DNA of 64,000 nucleotides from Sphaerochaeta globosa str. Buddy (GTDB lineage Bacteria; Spirochaetota; Spirochaetia; Sphaerochaetales; Sphaerochaetaceae), in assembly GCF_000190435.1 (NCBI RefSeq), contig NC_015152.1:2548458-2612457 (forward strand). Direction: 5' to 3'. The notes beneath the pieces were generated by a model. That model was not told the origin of the DNA and made no database searches. It worked only from the letters and a program-made list of their open reading frames with translations. The position numbers and the translations under genes were made by a program. The first letter of the stretch is position 1, and each line of letters opens with the position of its first letter. Shown here in pieces: positions 1 to 8,782 of the stretch.

Positions 1-1299
1 CCCGGCAACCAGCAGACGCTTCGCAATTATTGCGCACATCTGAGAAAAACCGAACAGGTCACGAGCCCTCCCGTCGAGGCAAGGCTCTGCAATTACATCG
101 AGTCGCCTCCCCCTGGAGTGCAGATCCAGCTCGACTACGGCGTCCAGAAAATCAACGGGGGGGAGCATGTGCACTTCCTCTGCATCAGGATGCGTTACAG
201 CCGGCTCTTGTTCGTTCGGGCCCAGGACCATCGGTTCAATGCAGTGGAAACATGCCGGACGCTCTTCCTCTTCTTCGTCTACATCAAGGGAAGGCCGAAG
301 GAACTTGTCATCGACCAGGACAGCTGCATGGTGGTCCAGGAAACCCTCGGGGAGATCATAGCGACAAGGGACTTCCAGGCATTCCTGCATGAGCAGGACA
401 TCGAGTTGAGGGTCCTTCACAAGGCCGACCCCCAGAGCAAGGGAAGTGTTGAGAATCTAGTTGCTTATGTAGAGAAGAATTACTTAAGTGCAAGGCTGGA
501 CCAACCGGCCCAGAAACTCATTGCAGGAATTGCCGACTGGTGCAGGAGGAAGAACACCAGGGATCTCAACAAGGCAACCCACAGATTGCCGATGCAGCAA
601 TTCCTTGAGGAGGAGCAGCCGGCCTTGAGGCCGAACCTGCCGTCGGCCTATGGAGGCTTGGCCATGCTGACGGGACCGGTCTCGATAGACAAGAACCGCA
701 TCATCACCTACAAGACAAACGGGTACTCGGTACCGCCCGCCTACCGTTTCAAGGCTGTCTACTACCGCATAGTGAGTGGTGTCATGTTCGTCTTTTCCGA
801 TGAGCAGGGGACCCTGCTCATACGCCAGCATCAGGTTGCACCAGCGGAGGTCAAGTACAAAACCTTCATCCATCCGGACGACATGAGAATGCCTTCCCTC
901 AAGTGGATGAATGTCAAGGATACCTTGCTGCGAAGATATCCCAGCCCGAACATGCTGCATTTCCTCAATGGGGTCTGCAAGGAGAACCCACACTACCGGG
1001 AACCACAGCTGAGTGCCATTCTTGCATGGCTGGATAAGCAACAACCCGAGTCAGCCTTTCTGGATTCGGTGCTGACCCGCTGCTGCGAGACGTTCAGCTA
1101 CAAGGTCTCCCAGTTCCAGGCAATCTACGGCGGGCTTCAGAAGGAATGTTCCATCCATGATGAACTGTACGCAGATGACGGCATGCAGCCCTCGTTCATC
1201 ACCATGCCCAACGGGGTAGGCGTGCAGGTCAGGGGCTCCGATGCCTACCAGGATCTTTTCCAGAAGAAGGTGCAGCAGACTGCAATGGGGGGTGTGTGA
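1..1299 (+). CDS. istA: IS21-family transposase IstA (5' truncated by window edge)
   Basis: DDE-type transposase of the IS21 family, which cuts and joins the element ends with IstB as helper. The frame is open from base 1, so the N-terminal helix-turn-helix is missing from view. The catalytic core is recognisable: the first aspartate in QIQLDYG near base 135, a second acidic cluster in ELVIDQD near base 310, and the glutamate in SKGSVENL near base 450. The C-terminal part matches the beta-barrel region of rve-type transposases. The stop TGA (1297-1299) overlaps the start of the ATPase gene, as is normal for translational coupling in this family. No internal disruption is seen, so it may be functional if the 5' end is intact. 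Confidence 0.88.
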   Translation, partial: PGNQQTLRNYCAHLRKTEQVTSPPVEARLCNYIESPPPGVQIQLDYGVQKINGGEHVHFLCIRMRYSRLLFVRAQDHRFNAVETCRTLFLFFVYIKGRPKELVIDQDSCMVVQETLGEIIATRDFQAFLHEQDIELRVLHKADPQSKGSVENLVAYVEKNYLSARLDQPAQKLIAGIADWCRRKNTRDLNKATHRLPMQQFLEEEQPALRPNLPSAYGGLAMLTGPVSIDKNRIITYKTNGYSVPPAYRFKAVYYRIVSGVMFVFSDEQGTLLIRQHQVAPAEVKYKTFIHPDDMRMPSLKWMNVKDTLLRRYPSPNMLHFLNGVCKENPHYREPQLSAILAWLDKQQPESAFLDSVLTRCCETFSYKVSQFQAIYGGLQKECSIHDELYADDGMQPSFITMPNGVGVQVRGSDAYQDLFQKKVQQTAMGGV

Positions 1300-2063
1300 T
1301 GGAAAAGCGCACCATGGCACAAACCAAGGCATCCCTTACCGGAGTGGGTTTCAAGCATGTCATCCCCGTCCTCTCCGAGCTCATCAACGCCGCCGAGGAA
1401 CAGAAACTGTCATACCGTGAGTTCCTCAACCTGCTCATCGAGAACGAACTGACGGCCAGGAACGAGAAGCATCGAAGGAGAAACCTCTCCGGTGCGCACT
1501 TCCCGCCGAATCCGCGCACCTTGGATGAATTCGATACCAGGGAGCTGGAGTCGGGCATCACCTCAACCCAGCTCTACCAGCTCAAGGACCTGAACTGGAT
1601 AGACGCCCATGTCAACATACTCTTTCTGGGCCCGCCGGGTGTAGGCAAGAGCATGTTGGCAATAGGGCTCGGACTTGAGGCCGTCAATGCAGGGTATTCG
1701 GTCTGCTTCGAGAGGATGGCATCCCTGGTGGATATCATCGACACCGCAAGGGTGAGCAGGGCTTCCAATTTTCGGCTCAAGAGAATCCGCAAGGCTGACC
1801 TGATCATCATCGATGAGATCGGCTTCACCCCCATCAAGAAAGACCAGGCGAACAGCTTCTTCAACCTGGTCAGCGAGATGTACGAGAAGACATCGATCAT
1901 ATTCACGACCAACAAGGAGATCGGGCAGTGGGCTGAGGTGATGGGGGACCCGATTCTCACCACCGCCCTGTTGGACAGGATTCTTCATCATTCAAAATGT
2001 TTCTCGTTGAGAGGCGAATCATATCGGATAAAACACCCGCAGGAGGAATTGCAGAAGCTCTGA
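1299..2063 (+). CDS. istB: IS21-family helper ATPase IstB
   Basis: AAA+ ATPase that assembles on target DNA and stimulates the IstA transposase. The Walker A motif is GPPGVGKS (around residue 110) and the Walker B motif is LIIIDEIG (around residue 167); a sensor-type TTN follows. About 254 residues, a normal length for IstB. The reading frame could begin at GTG 1296, but ATG 1299, which overlaps the IstA stop by one base, gives the usual coupled start. It appears intact. Confidence 0.9.
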   Translation: MEKRTMAQTKASLTGVGFKHVIPVLSELINAAEEQKLSYREFLNLLIENELTARNEKHRRRNLSGAHFPPNPRTLDEFDTRELESGITSTQLYQLKDLNWIDAHVNILFLGPPGVGKSMLAIGLGLEAVNAGYSVCFERMASLVDIIDTARVSRASNFRLKRIRKADLIIIDEIGFTPIKKDQANSFFNLVSEMYEKTSIIFTTNKEIGQWAEVMGDPILTTALLDRILHHSKCFSLRGESYRIKHPQEELQKL

Positions 2064-2192
2064 GGCAGGATGCCGTCAAAGGGGACTTTTAAGGACAAAA
2101 TCCTTTTCCCCTCCCAAGCTTGTCCAAACCAGGAAAGCAAGCCATACCCGGCCATCGGATGAGCGCTTATACACATAAAGGGACTGATTGAC

Positions 2193-2660
2193 ATGAACAG
2201 GACAGAACGAAATGAATTGGCAAGGGAAGTGCGCAGGTTGGTTCATGACGTGAAACTCAGCGCAGAAGCATTCAGGGATGCTGCAGAAAGGCTTCTGGAA
2301 AAGGAGAACGGCAAATTGGCGGATATGCCCGAGAGCTTGTCCACGTCAAGGAACGCCTCACGATGCGAGGATGCCGTTGAGATGCTTGATGAAGCGCTGG
2401 AGAATGCAATGTCCTTGATCGATGCCGCCTGTGAGATCGCCCAAGGGTGCAATGTTGATGTCTCGAAGGGCAGGATATCGGATGGAATTCCCTGCATGAC
2501 CACCCATGAGCCCTGCGTGAACGAGACCAAGAGTGCCAGGCTTCAGCTCCTTGTACGACCATCACTGCTGGAATTCTTGAGGATTGAGTCGCAGAGCCAA
2601 GGATGTAGTGTAAACCACCTGGTCAACGACACTCTCGTACAGGCGTTCAAGGCACACTGA
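2193..2660 (+). CDS. Hypothetical protein with ribbon-helix-helix-like C-terminus
   Basis: A 155-residue soluble protein. The N-terminal two thirds are charged and helical, suggesting a coiled coil (residues 5-90). The last 40 residues (from RLQLLVRPSLLEFL) have the strand-helix-helix pattern of Arc/CopG-type DNA-binding or antitoxin domains, with a serine start to the second helix (CSVNHLVNDTL). It lies 130 bases downstream of istB in the same direction and shares its high GC, so it may be a passenger of that element or an unrelated neighbour. No partner toxin is seen. The function is not recognised. Confidence 0.55.
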   Translation: MNRTERNELAREVRRLVHDVKLSAEAFRDAAERLLEKENGKLADMPESLSTSRNASRCEDAVEMLDEALENAMSLIDAACEIAQGCNVDVSKGRISDGIPCMTTHEPCVNETKSARLQLLVRPSLLEFLRIESQSQGCSVNHLVNDTLVQAFKAH

Positions 2661-2859
2661 GTAAAAACCATAGTGTCTTTTCCGCCTTTCATGCCTTTCC
2701 GAGAAATGAAGAGCTCAACCCCGAAAGCAGGAAGCAAAGGCAAGCCGAAGCCCGATGCATTCATCATTTGAGAGCACGTGTCTACTTCAAGTAAACGAAC
2801 CCTAAATGCCACTTTCTGTGTAAACTTTTCTTGACATCTATCGAGTGACTATTCTATGG

Positions 2860-2927
2860 AAAAACTTCCTTACCCAGATTAAGAAAGACTTCCTTACCTA
2901 ATCAAGGAAAAAACTCCTTACCCAATC
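2860..2927. repeat. 24-bp tandem repeat array, continued at 4563-4581 beyond the IS3 element
   Basis: On the minus strand, units beginning AAGGAGTTTTTT or AAGGAAGT recur with an exact 24-base period at 2896-2919 and 2872-2895, with a partial unit from 2871. The first unit is the last codons of the DUF1281-like gene (4563-4581) and is separated from the rest by the IS3 insertion. Because 24 is a multiple of three, each unit repeats a codon set reading KEFF or KEVF in the same frame, interrupted by stop codons. Confidence 0.75.
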
Positions 2928-4562
2928 GGGGGTGAAGACATTTTCTTGGACTCTTTAAGGAGAAGGGAATGTATTCATACGAAGAGAGGAAGAAAGCCGT
3001 TGAACTTTACATAAAGTTTGACAAAAGTGCTTCTGCTGTCGTAAGGGAACTTGGGTATCCAACCACCAGGATGCTTACGCTATGGTATCGGGAATACCTT
3101 GAGAATGGAGACCTGCGCAAGAAGTCTCGAATGCAATCAGGATACACAGCAGAGCAAAAAGCGGTTGCTGTCAAATACTACCAGGAGCACGGGAGAGGAT
3201 TCGCCCGTACGGTCAAGGCTCTCGGATATCCTTGCCGCCAACTTCTTGGGAAATGGGTCAGCCAAGACTCTTCTTGCGATTTTCAACCTTTGAAAAGGGA
3301 ACAGCCTGTTGTAAAATGCACAGACAAGCAAAAGATGGCCGCTGTAGTGTCTGTAGCTTCCGGTGAAAAGACTTCAAAACAGATCCAATCAGAGATTGGA
3401 GTATCCCGGAGAACGGTCTGGCATTGGAAACGGCAATTGCTTGGGGAGGTAAGCAACCCCGAGATGAGAAGGAAATCCCAAAAAGAATCCGAGAAGGCTT
3501 CATCAGAACAGGAGATTCAGCTGAGGGCTGAATGCAACGACTTGAAAGAAGAACGGGACAGGCTGCAGAAGCAGGTACAGAAGCTCCAGATGGAGAAGGA
3601 TATTCTTGAAAAGGCGGCTGATATAATAAAAAAAGATGAGGGCATCGGTATCGATACACTCTCCAACAGGGAGAAAGCCATGATTATCGATGCCCTTACA
3701 GGCCAGGTACACCATAAAGGCAGCTGCTGCCCTCCCTGCATATGGGCGAAAAGCAGTTACTTCTACCAAATCCAAGCCCATGAGAAAAGATAAGCATGAG
3801 CTTGTCAGGAAAGACCTGAGGAATGTGTCCTCTGAGAACCGGCAGTGTACGGGTTATCGCGACTGCATGCAGTCATGACATCCAATGGAAGCACCATTTC
3901 AGAGAAGGTGGTTCTTCGCTTTATGCACGAGGAAAACCTTGTCGTTCCTTCCGTGAAGAGAAAGAAGTACAGCTCATACAAGGGTGAGCTCAGCCCTGAG
4001 GTCGAGAACATCATCAAGCGTGACTTCCATGCCGAGAATCCGAATGAGAAATGGCTGAGCGACATCACGGAATTCAGCATTCCCGCCGGCAAAGTATATC
4101 TTTCTCCGGTGATTGATTGTTTTGACGGCTACGTCACCTCCTGGACCCGTGGTACGAGCCCCAATGCGGAGCTGGTGAACTCGATGCTGGATGGGGCTGT
4201 AGGAACACTGGAAGACGGTGAGCACCCATTGGTCCATACCGATCGGGGGAGTCATTACCGTTGGCCCGGCTGGATTGAGAGAATGGATAATGCCGGGTTG
4301 GTTCGTTCAATGTCGAAGAAAGGCTGCTCACCCGACAATTCGGCATGCGAAGGTTTTTTCGGCCGATTGAAGAATGAGATGTTCTATTCCCGCTCATGGT
4401 TTGGTGTATCAATCGAAGAGTTTTGTGCACTGCTTGATGATTACATCTATTGGTATAATGAGAAACGAATCAAAATGTCCTTGGGAGGGCGGAGCCCTCT
4501 TGAGTACCGCAGGAGTCTTGGTCTAGTATCATAGAAAAGTCCAACTTTTTGTCCGCACCCCC
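2928..4562 (+). mobile_element. IS3-family insertion sequence with 3-bp target duplication
   Basis: Imperfect terminal inverted repeats of about 24 bases lie at 2928-2951 and 4539-4562: both read GGGGGTG, then GACA after two differing bases, and end in TTGGAC. The flanking triplet ATC occurs at 2925-2927 and 4563-4565, a target duplication of the size expected for the IS3 family. Total 1635 bp. The insertion point touches the stop codon of the DUF1281-like gene and splits a 24-bp tandem repeat. The transposase frame is broken, so the copy is probably not autonomous. Confidence 0.88.
2969..4534 (+). pseudogene. IS3-family transposase, disrupted by frameshifts
   Basis: The N-terminal part (2969-3793) has two helix-turn-helix repeats (SASAVVRELGYP and FARTVKALGYP), a third HTH near residue 140 and a coiled coil near residues 170-220. 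The catalytic part (3845-4534) has the rve residues: SDITEF, HTDRGSH and the glutamate in NSACEGFFG. The segment between them that should read like WAKSSYFYQ...YGYRRIHAVL shifts into another frame at about 3780 and back near 3845: the linking peptide (DKHELVRKDLRNVSSENRQC) is in a different frame from both flanks. The two indels look like decay, not programmed frameshifting. An A-rich tract near 3627 is present but no product spans it in one alternative frame. A start at 2969 follows the AAGGAG at 2958. Confidence 0.8.
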
Positions 4563-4563
4563 A

Positions 4564-5043
4564 TCAGAGAAAAAACTCCTTGACATTCACATCCCAAACC
4601 TTCTCTGAAAACTGGACGGCAGCATCGCTCTCGTCTCCCATTTTTATAGTCTCAACACGATTAAGACTGCCAACAATTAAACCACAGTTGTCCCCAAGGT
4701 TTTCATCAGCGTAATAGCCTCCCAATGTGATTGATGGGAATTGTTTGGTAATTGCTGCGAATATCTCTTTCGGAGTCGTCCAGGCAGTCTCAAATGCAAG
4801 CTCAAGCAGCTCTGCCTCATTCCTGCAGAACCAAAGCTCCTCAGCCTCGGTACAGGTTCCCCAATGCTCGTACAGCCATTCAAGCGCTGGAAGCTTGCAG
4901 GGCATCGGTACAAGGCTGTTGAAGAAGTTCTGTTCCTTGTCATCATTCTCACCGGCATACCTGTAGGTCATCATCGATTCCAGCATATCCAACTCATCCT
5001 TTTTACCCTTCAGTTTAATAAAAGTCTTGATCCAATTTGGCAT
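4564..5043 (-). CDS. DUF1281 / Api92-like ferredoxin-fold protein
   Basis: A 159-residue protein beginning MPNWIKTFIKLKG, with VPMPCKLPALEWLYEHWGT and FETAWTTPKEIF, the characteristic signatures of the Api92-like (DUF1281) family, which is common on plasmids, ICEs and phages and has no firmly established function. The start is set by TAAGGAG five bases before the ATG. It is the last gene of the leftward mobile cluster; the IS3 element sits directly against its stop codon. Its last codons are the first unit of the 24-bp tandem repeat, so the C-terminus may have been remodelled by slippage. Confidence 0.72.
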   Translation of the reverse strand: MPNWIKTFIKLKGKKDELDMLESMMTYRYAGENDDKEQNFFNSLVPMPCKLPALEWLYEHWGTCTEAEELWFCRNEAELLELAFETAWTTPKEIFAAITKQFPSITLGGYYADENLGDNCGLIVGSLNRVETIKMGDESDAAVQFSEKVWDVNVKEFFL

Positions 5044-5052
5044 AAAAACTCC

Positions 5053-5361
5053 TTACCAGTAACGACTTTTCAGAGCCTCTTCCTTGTGCGATTGCCAGTG
5101 TTCAGACGGCAAATCCTGCGGTTTATACTCGACCAAATACTCACACAAATCACCCTTCGGACCACCATAATCAGGTGTCCCAAAGCCTGTACATTCGGAG
5201 CAGTCCATAACCCTGACTGAGTCGCCGTAATACTCCTTCAACTGGCTCTCAAATCTCTCAATTTCTGTGATTTCTTCCATCGAATATCCGCTCAAATCAT
5301 CGTTGATAAAGAAGCATGCCATCCATTCGTAATGGCTAATTTTCTCTGTATTGTTCGACAT
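5053..5361 (-). CDS. Hypothetical acidic protein of the mobile cluster
   Basis: A 102-residue acidic protein starting MSNNTEKISHYEWM. It contains a CSEC pair and FGTPDYGGPKGD, which could form a small metal-binding or turn-rich site, but there are too few cysteines for a zinc finger. It ends nine bases before the DUF1281-like gene starts, so the two are co-transcribed. I do not recognise the family. A gene is supported by spacing, codon pattern and position in a tight operon. Confidence 0.6.
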   Translation of the reverse strand: MSNNTEKISHYEWMACFFINDDLSGYSMEEITEIERFESQLKEYYGDSVRVMDCSECTGFGTPDYGGPKGDLCEYLVEYKPQDLPSEHWQSHKEEALKSRYW

Positions 5362-5394
5362 ATTATTCCTTTCTCAGAATGTTATAAAGGACAA

Positions 5395-5997
5395 TCAGCC
5401 TTTGTAGTCGGTGTTCAAAATGTCCCAAACGCCACCGACAGGCATATACTCAATGTGAGTCGTTAGCGTGTCATACATAAGTTCTGTGCCATCTGGGAGC
5501 GTTCCGTAGACGAACCTACTCTCTCGCATATCCACATCTGGCATTGCTCCGCTTTCAAGGAACATGCCGCACATTTCAGATACATCCGATCGATGCTCTA
5601 CGTACAAATCGCCTAGCTTGCCAATGAAGTCGATATACGGCTTGAGATAACCTGCCACAAACTCAAATATGAAGCTTACCCTGTGATTCAATGAGGATTC
5701 CTTAACACCTTCCTTTTGCAGCCCTTCTCTCAATTGTTGCTTGATCTTTTTCGCCAAGGTATTAGGCAAGCCATAGGCATTATACGAAATACCTGTCAGC
5801 TCTTTCCAAGTCGCATGGAGGGCCTCACAAGTTATGGCAATGTAGTAGATTTCTCCAGACAGATTATTTACGATGGCGAATAATTGCTTGCCATTATCAG
5901 AGAAATTGGTGGTCAATTTGATAAGAGACAAATGTTTGTATTCATCCAACAATTCGTAATTGAGTAAAATTGATGATGTCGTTTTCTCTGTATCCAT
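5395..5997 (-). CDS. Hypothetical protein of the mobile cluster
   Basis: A 200-residue soluble protein without signal peptide or membrane segment. The middle is helical (residues 65-140). The C-terminus carries YGTLPDGTELMYDTLTTH and a hydrophobic tail ending DILNTDYKG. No catalytic motif is evident and the family is not recognised. It lies 33 bases upstream of the next gene in the same direction and 36 bases downstream of the RadC-like gene. Confidence 0.55.
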   Translation of the reverse strand: MDTEKTTSSILLNYELLDEYKHLSLIKLTTNFSDNGKQLFAIVNNLSGEIYYIAITCEALHATWKELTGISYNAYGLPNTLAKKIKQQLREGLQKEGVKESSLNHRVSFIFEFVAGYLKPYIDFIGKLGDLYVEHRSDVSEMCGMFLESGAMPDVDMRESRFVYGTLPDGTELMYDTLTTHIEYMPVGGVWDILNTDYKG

Positions 5998-6033
5998 TGT
6001 ACTTTTCCTTATTCGGTATGTCGTAGATTTTGC

Positions 6034-6504
6034 TTAGAACTCTTCGTTCTCTAGCATTGAGTGGTATCCGTTTGGAGAGAAGATGAGATGGTCAAGAACC
6101 TTGATGCCAAGTATGTCCCCTGCCTGCCTGAGCCTCATGGTTATGTCCTTGTCCTCCATACTTGGCTCAAGATTGCCGCTTGGATGATTGTGTGCAATGA
6201 CGATAGCCGTTGCATTATCCAAGATGACTGGACGAAACACTTCCCGTGGATGAACCAATGTTCTATTGACCAATCCTTTGGTAATGGCGTGAACATCAAC
6301 AACCTGATGCGCTCCGTTCAGCGTTATGCTGAAAAAGTGTTCATTGAAGAAGAAATCTTCAAGCGGAATGCACTTGATAAGCCTGCTATAAACCTCCGAT
6401 GGTGTGCCGATCGACGGTGTCTCGGAGACAGCCATGCTCACCAAGATATCAATAAGCTGTTGTTTCTTCAGGTTCTCATATTTTTTCATTACTTCGCTTC
6501 TCAT
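6034..6504 (-). CDS. RadC-like JAB-domain protein
   Basis: A 156-residue RadC/JAB (MPN+) protein. The hallmark IVIAHNHPSGNLEPSMED (around residues 108-125) carries the two histidines and the acidic residue of the metal site, and the downstream LDHLIFSPNGYHSM is also typical. The protein is shorter than chromosomal RadC and lacks the N-terminal HhH region, as is common for copies on plasmids and genomic islands, where the exact role is unknown. An upstream ATG at 6540 exists, but AAAAGGAG seven bases before ATG 6504 decides the start (MRSEVMKKYENL). It is co-directional with its neighbours. Confidence 0.85.
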   Translation of the reverse strand: MRSEVMKKYENLKKQQLIDILVSMAVSETPSIGTPSEVYSRLIKCIPLEDFFFNEHFFSITLNGAHQVVDVHAITKGLVNRTLVHPREVFRPVILDNATAIVIAHNHPSGNLEPSMEDKDITMRLRQAGDILGIKVLDHLIFSPNGYHSMLENEEF

Positions 6505-6506
6505 GG

Positions 6507-6956
6507 TCAATTCTCCTTTTGGAATCTGTCGTTGATACACTCAACAATCTGGTTTTCGTACTTCGTCTCAATGACCTTCCTGATATCTGGATGATTCTTC
6601 TTGAAGCACGCTATCTCATCAGACTTATGGTTCTCGAACTTGTACACCCAATTCTTTGAACATAGTGCCTTGAGCCGCTTGGTGTTCTCATACTCATCCA
6701 CCAGACCACCTATTGCTGTATCAATATCCTGTGGGACATCAGCCAAGCCAAATTTGGACATATCAATCATAGGAAGGTTTAGTGCATACTGGTGAAAATC
6801 CTCGGCCTCTCCCTTGGCTTCCCAATAAAAATTGACCGCTCCGCCATCTGCAGTATCAACCACCTCAGCAACCTTCTTCCCATCCCGATACAGGTTGCAA
6901 TTGTAGCCGTAGCCTTCTGTACCCATGAATGATTTGACGCTTTTAACTTCGTACAT
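6507..6956 (-). CDS. Hypothetical phage/plasmid-type protein
   Basis: About 149 residues starting MYEVKSVKSFMG. The N-terminal half, with GYGYNCNLYRDGKKVAEV and then DGGAVNFYWE, follows a beta-rich pattern seen in small accessory proteins of phages and conjugative elements; the C-terminal half is helical and charged. An earlier start (6971) is possible, but GGGAGG lies just before ATG 6956. It nearly abuts the upstream zinc-finger gene and ends two bases before the RadC-like gene. No function is assigned. Confidence 0.6.
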   Translation of the reverse strand: MYEVKSVKSFMGTEGYGYNCNLYRDGKKVAEVVDTADGGAVNFYWEAKGEAEDFHQYALNLPMIDMSKFGLADVPQDIDTAIGGLVDEYENTKRLKALCSKNWVYKFENHKSDEIACFKKNHPDIRKVIETKYENQIVECINDRFQKEN

Positions 6957-6958
6957 GC

Positions 6959-7369
6959 TCACACCTCCCAAGCTGTGTGATAGCTCTGTGAGTCATTCTC
7001 TTCGTTCAGCTCATCAAGCTCTGCCTGTGACAACTTCGACGCTCTCTCAACCTCTGCAGGGTCGGTATTGTCAAGCCCGGCATAAATAGCCAACCACTCA
7101 TCGGGAGCGTAATTTTTATGAAGGCATTCATCAGAACAGAAGTATTCCTCTCCTCCAGCAATGCAATAGCCTTCGACCATCAGTTTTCCACATTCATCGC
7201 ACACCCTGATTTCTACGATATCTTCCAAGTCATCAACCTTGCTGTTTATTGCATGTTCAACAGCCTCATGAACCGATCCATTATCACCGATATTTTTCTT
7301 AAGAATTGTTACAAGTCTCTCCAGAATCATTAGTTGCTCTACACTTGTAAGTTGTGCAAAGTATTTCAT
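6959..7369 (-). CDS. Small zinc-ribbon protein
   Basis: About 136 residues. The core carries CDECGK and, 17 residues later, FCSDECLHKNY: four cysteines arranged as in a treble-clef or MYM-like zinc ribbon, likely structural or nucleic-acid-binding. The N-terminus is helical, the C-terminus strongly acidic and rich in glutamate and serine. The start at 7369 (MKYFAQLTSVEQ) is preferred over 7384 because GGAG lies nine bases upstream. It is part of the leftward cluster, and its stop is next to the start of the following gene. Exact function unknown. Confidence 0.6.
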   Translation of the reverse strand: MKYFAQLTSVEQLMILERLVTILKKNIGDNGSVHEAVEHAINSKVDDLEDIVEIRVCDECGKLMVEGYCIAGGEEYFCSDECLHKNYAPDEWLAIYAGLDNTDPAEVERASKLSQAELDELNEENDSQSYHTAWEV

Positions 7370-7461
7370 TGTGTTAATCTCCATAAGTGAAGGCCCATCA
7401 GGTCAGTGACAGGCCCTCTTATCATTTTTTGGTTTGGCGGCCGTAGTAATACGGTCGTCTT

Positions 7462-7536
7462 TTACATTCTGGTCCCACCGATCGAGCCGGTGGATGCGAT
7501 GATATCCAGTACGTCATCATTAGTTTCCCACGACAT
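7462..7536 (-). CDS. Possible 24-residue micro-ORF after the ArdC-like gene
   Basis: An ATG at 7536 overlaps the last codons of the ArdC-like gene in another frame and is preceded by GGAGGC. The peptide MSWETNDDVLDIIASTGS continues for six residues. Position and ribosome site fit the overlapped style of this operon, but at 24 codons the evidence is thin. Confidence 0.3.
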   Translation of the reverse strand: MSWETNDDVLDIIASTGSIGGTRM

Positions 7537-8410
7537 TGTCTGCCTCCTTGTTCATGATATAGTTGGCAGCTCTCCCTGCCTTGCTTGCTGCGGTAACGAC
7601 CATCTGAGGGTCATTCCTGAGTGCCCTGAGCCAACTCTTGATATATGCTGCCGAATTCTTGTCGGTGCTCTCGTTTGCAATGCCAAGCGTGTTGAGAATG
7701 AATGATGAACCCATCTCAGCGGTCAACTCTTCCCTTGAGTAGGTTTGACTTCCGAATTTGTGGTCATCACCTTCTTCCTTGAACCTGTTGAGCCTGGAAG
7801 GATGGCCTGTGCTGTGGACCAGCTCATGGAACAAAGCGGAGTATAGTTCCTCTGATGTGAAAAACGTGTCTGGAATCGTCACGGTATCGAAAACGGGAGA
7901 GTAATAGGCTCCACCTCCATCCCTGCTGATACGTGGACAATTTGGCATGTTTCTGATGACTTCTTCGGCCTCGGTAATCGGGTTGAAATTCTGCGTAGGC
8001 TTGATGATTTCAGGGAATTCGATACCCTCTATCTGAGACGAATTGAAGACGAAATACAGGCGATAAAAACCAAATTTCTTGGTGGTTTCATCATCTTCTA
8101 TTTCATCATCCTTAACCTTTCTTTCGATGGTAGACCAGAAAATGACAGGTGTTGATTTCTCGCCTTTCTTGACGTTTCCGCCAAGTTCTCTTGCCTGTTT
8201 GAAGGTCAACCACAAAGGGCTGGAAAATCCACTCATCCCTGTGAGAATGGCATTGACACCTTGATAGGGCTTTCTGCTCTTGTAATTCTGTTGAGCCGAT
8301 TCAACCGTTGCCCAAGGTTTTCTCCAAGGAAGCTCATTGTTCTGCTCGATGAAATCAATGATTCTTTGCGTGACTATCTCATACACGGAATTTTTCTGTT
8401 CACTCTTCAT
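7520..8410 (-). CDS. ArdC-like antirestriction protein / zincin metallopeptidase
   Basis: About 296 residues. The N-terminal ArdC-like ssDNA-binding domain is clear (SVYEIVTQRIIDFIEQ, then LPWRKPW, YQGVNAILTGM and WLTFKQARELGGNVKKGE). The C-terminal half is a PolyVal-type zincin with HELVHSTGH as the HExxH metal site and a downstream glutamate in EELTAEM. ArdC-type proteins protect incoming single-stranded conjugative DNA from restriction, which fits this mobile cluster. The start at 8410 is set by AGGAG about nine bases before the ATG; the longer frame to 8461 would overlap the upstream gene more deeply. The upstream gene overlaps by 11 bases. Confidence 0.88.
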   Translation of the reverse strand: MKSEQKNSVYEIVTQRIIDFIEQNNELPWRKPWATVESAQQNYKSRKPYQGVNAILTGMSGFSSPLWLTFKQARELGGNVKKGEKSTPVIFWSTIERKVKDDEIEDDETTKKFGFYRLYFVFNSSQIEGIEFPEIIKPTQNFNPITEAEEVIRNMPNCPRISRDGGGAYYSPVFDTVTIPDTFFTSEELYSALFHELVHSTGHPSRLNRFKEEGDDHKFGSQTYSREELTAEMGSSFILNTLGIANESTDKNSAAYIKSWLRALRNDPQMVVTAASKAGRAANYIMNKEADNVVGN

Positions 8411-8627
8411 TTCGGGTATCTCCTGTGAGCCTGTACCAATCCTCGGTAAGCTCTTCGGCATCTATATCGAGATACCCTCCGTAGCATTTCTCTTCCTTCG
8501 TGTTGTACAGGAAGGTTTCCGCAATAGTCGGGTCGGGGAAGTATTGAACGAGTACCCAATCTCCTTTCCGATCGAGTACATTCATTTCCAGCTTGACCAT
8601 AATTGGTTCTTTTTCGTATAGACTCAT
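8400..8627 (-). CDS. Small hypothetical protein
   Basis: A 75-residue acidic protein (MSLYEKEPIMVKLE...) of alternating strands and charged turns, suggesting a small beta-rich fold; the ending DTRNEE overlaps the ArdC-like start. Its own ATG overlaps the stop of the small gene upstream by four bases (ATGA), pointing to translational coupling. The family is not recognised. Confidence 0.55.
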   Translation of the reverse strand: MSLYEKEPIMVKLEMNVLDRKGDWVLVQYFPDPTIAETFLYNTKEEKCYGGYLDIDAEELTEDWYRLTGDTRNEE

Positions 8628-8782
8628 TCGTTGTCTCCCATATACCCTTCGAATTTCAGGTGCTTTTCAAATCCATCATCCAACAACTGCATTCCGTGAT
8701 AGTCGGTAAACAGTCGTGCCACTTGTTCCCCTGAGAGAGTGCAAAGCAGCTCCCACCCCTTGGTTTGCTTCTCTCCCATCAT
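8624..8782 (-). CDS. Hidden 52-residue protein of the mobile operon
   Basis: A short open frame beginning MMGEKQTKGWELLCTLSG and ending EGYMGDNE. It is bracketed by ATGA overlaps on both sides: its ATG (8782-8780) overlaps the stop of the 92-codon frame upstream, and its stop (8626-8624) overlaps the ATG of the next gene. Such a double overlap is hard to explain unless the frame is translated. The peptide is mildly amphipathic, with a helical middle (EQVARLFTDYHGMQLL). No family is recognised. Confidence 0.65.
   Translation of the reverse strand: MMGEKQTKGWELLCTLSGEQVARLFTDYHGMQLLDDGFEKHLKFEGYMGDNE

Larger units (their letters stand above)
1..2063 (+). mobile_element. IS21-family element, left end outside the window
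   Basis: Two adjacent genes, istA and istB, with the usual IS21 layout (integrase-type transposase followed by an AAA+ helper ATPase, overlapping by one base). The left end and the N-terminus of IstA lie beyond the window start, so the terminal repeat and target duplication cannot be checked. The right end was not located. The element is visibly more GC-rich than the AT-rich genes from 10 kb onward. It is a different IS21 from the one at 30.1-32.4 kb. Confidence 0.85.

Noticed and set aside
3620-3640. Programmed frameshift site in the IS3 transposase
   Set aside because: An A-rich tract is present, but the frames before 3780 and after 3845 are the same, so the break is better explained by two indels.
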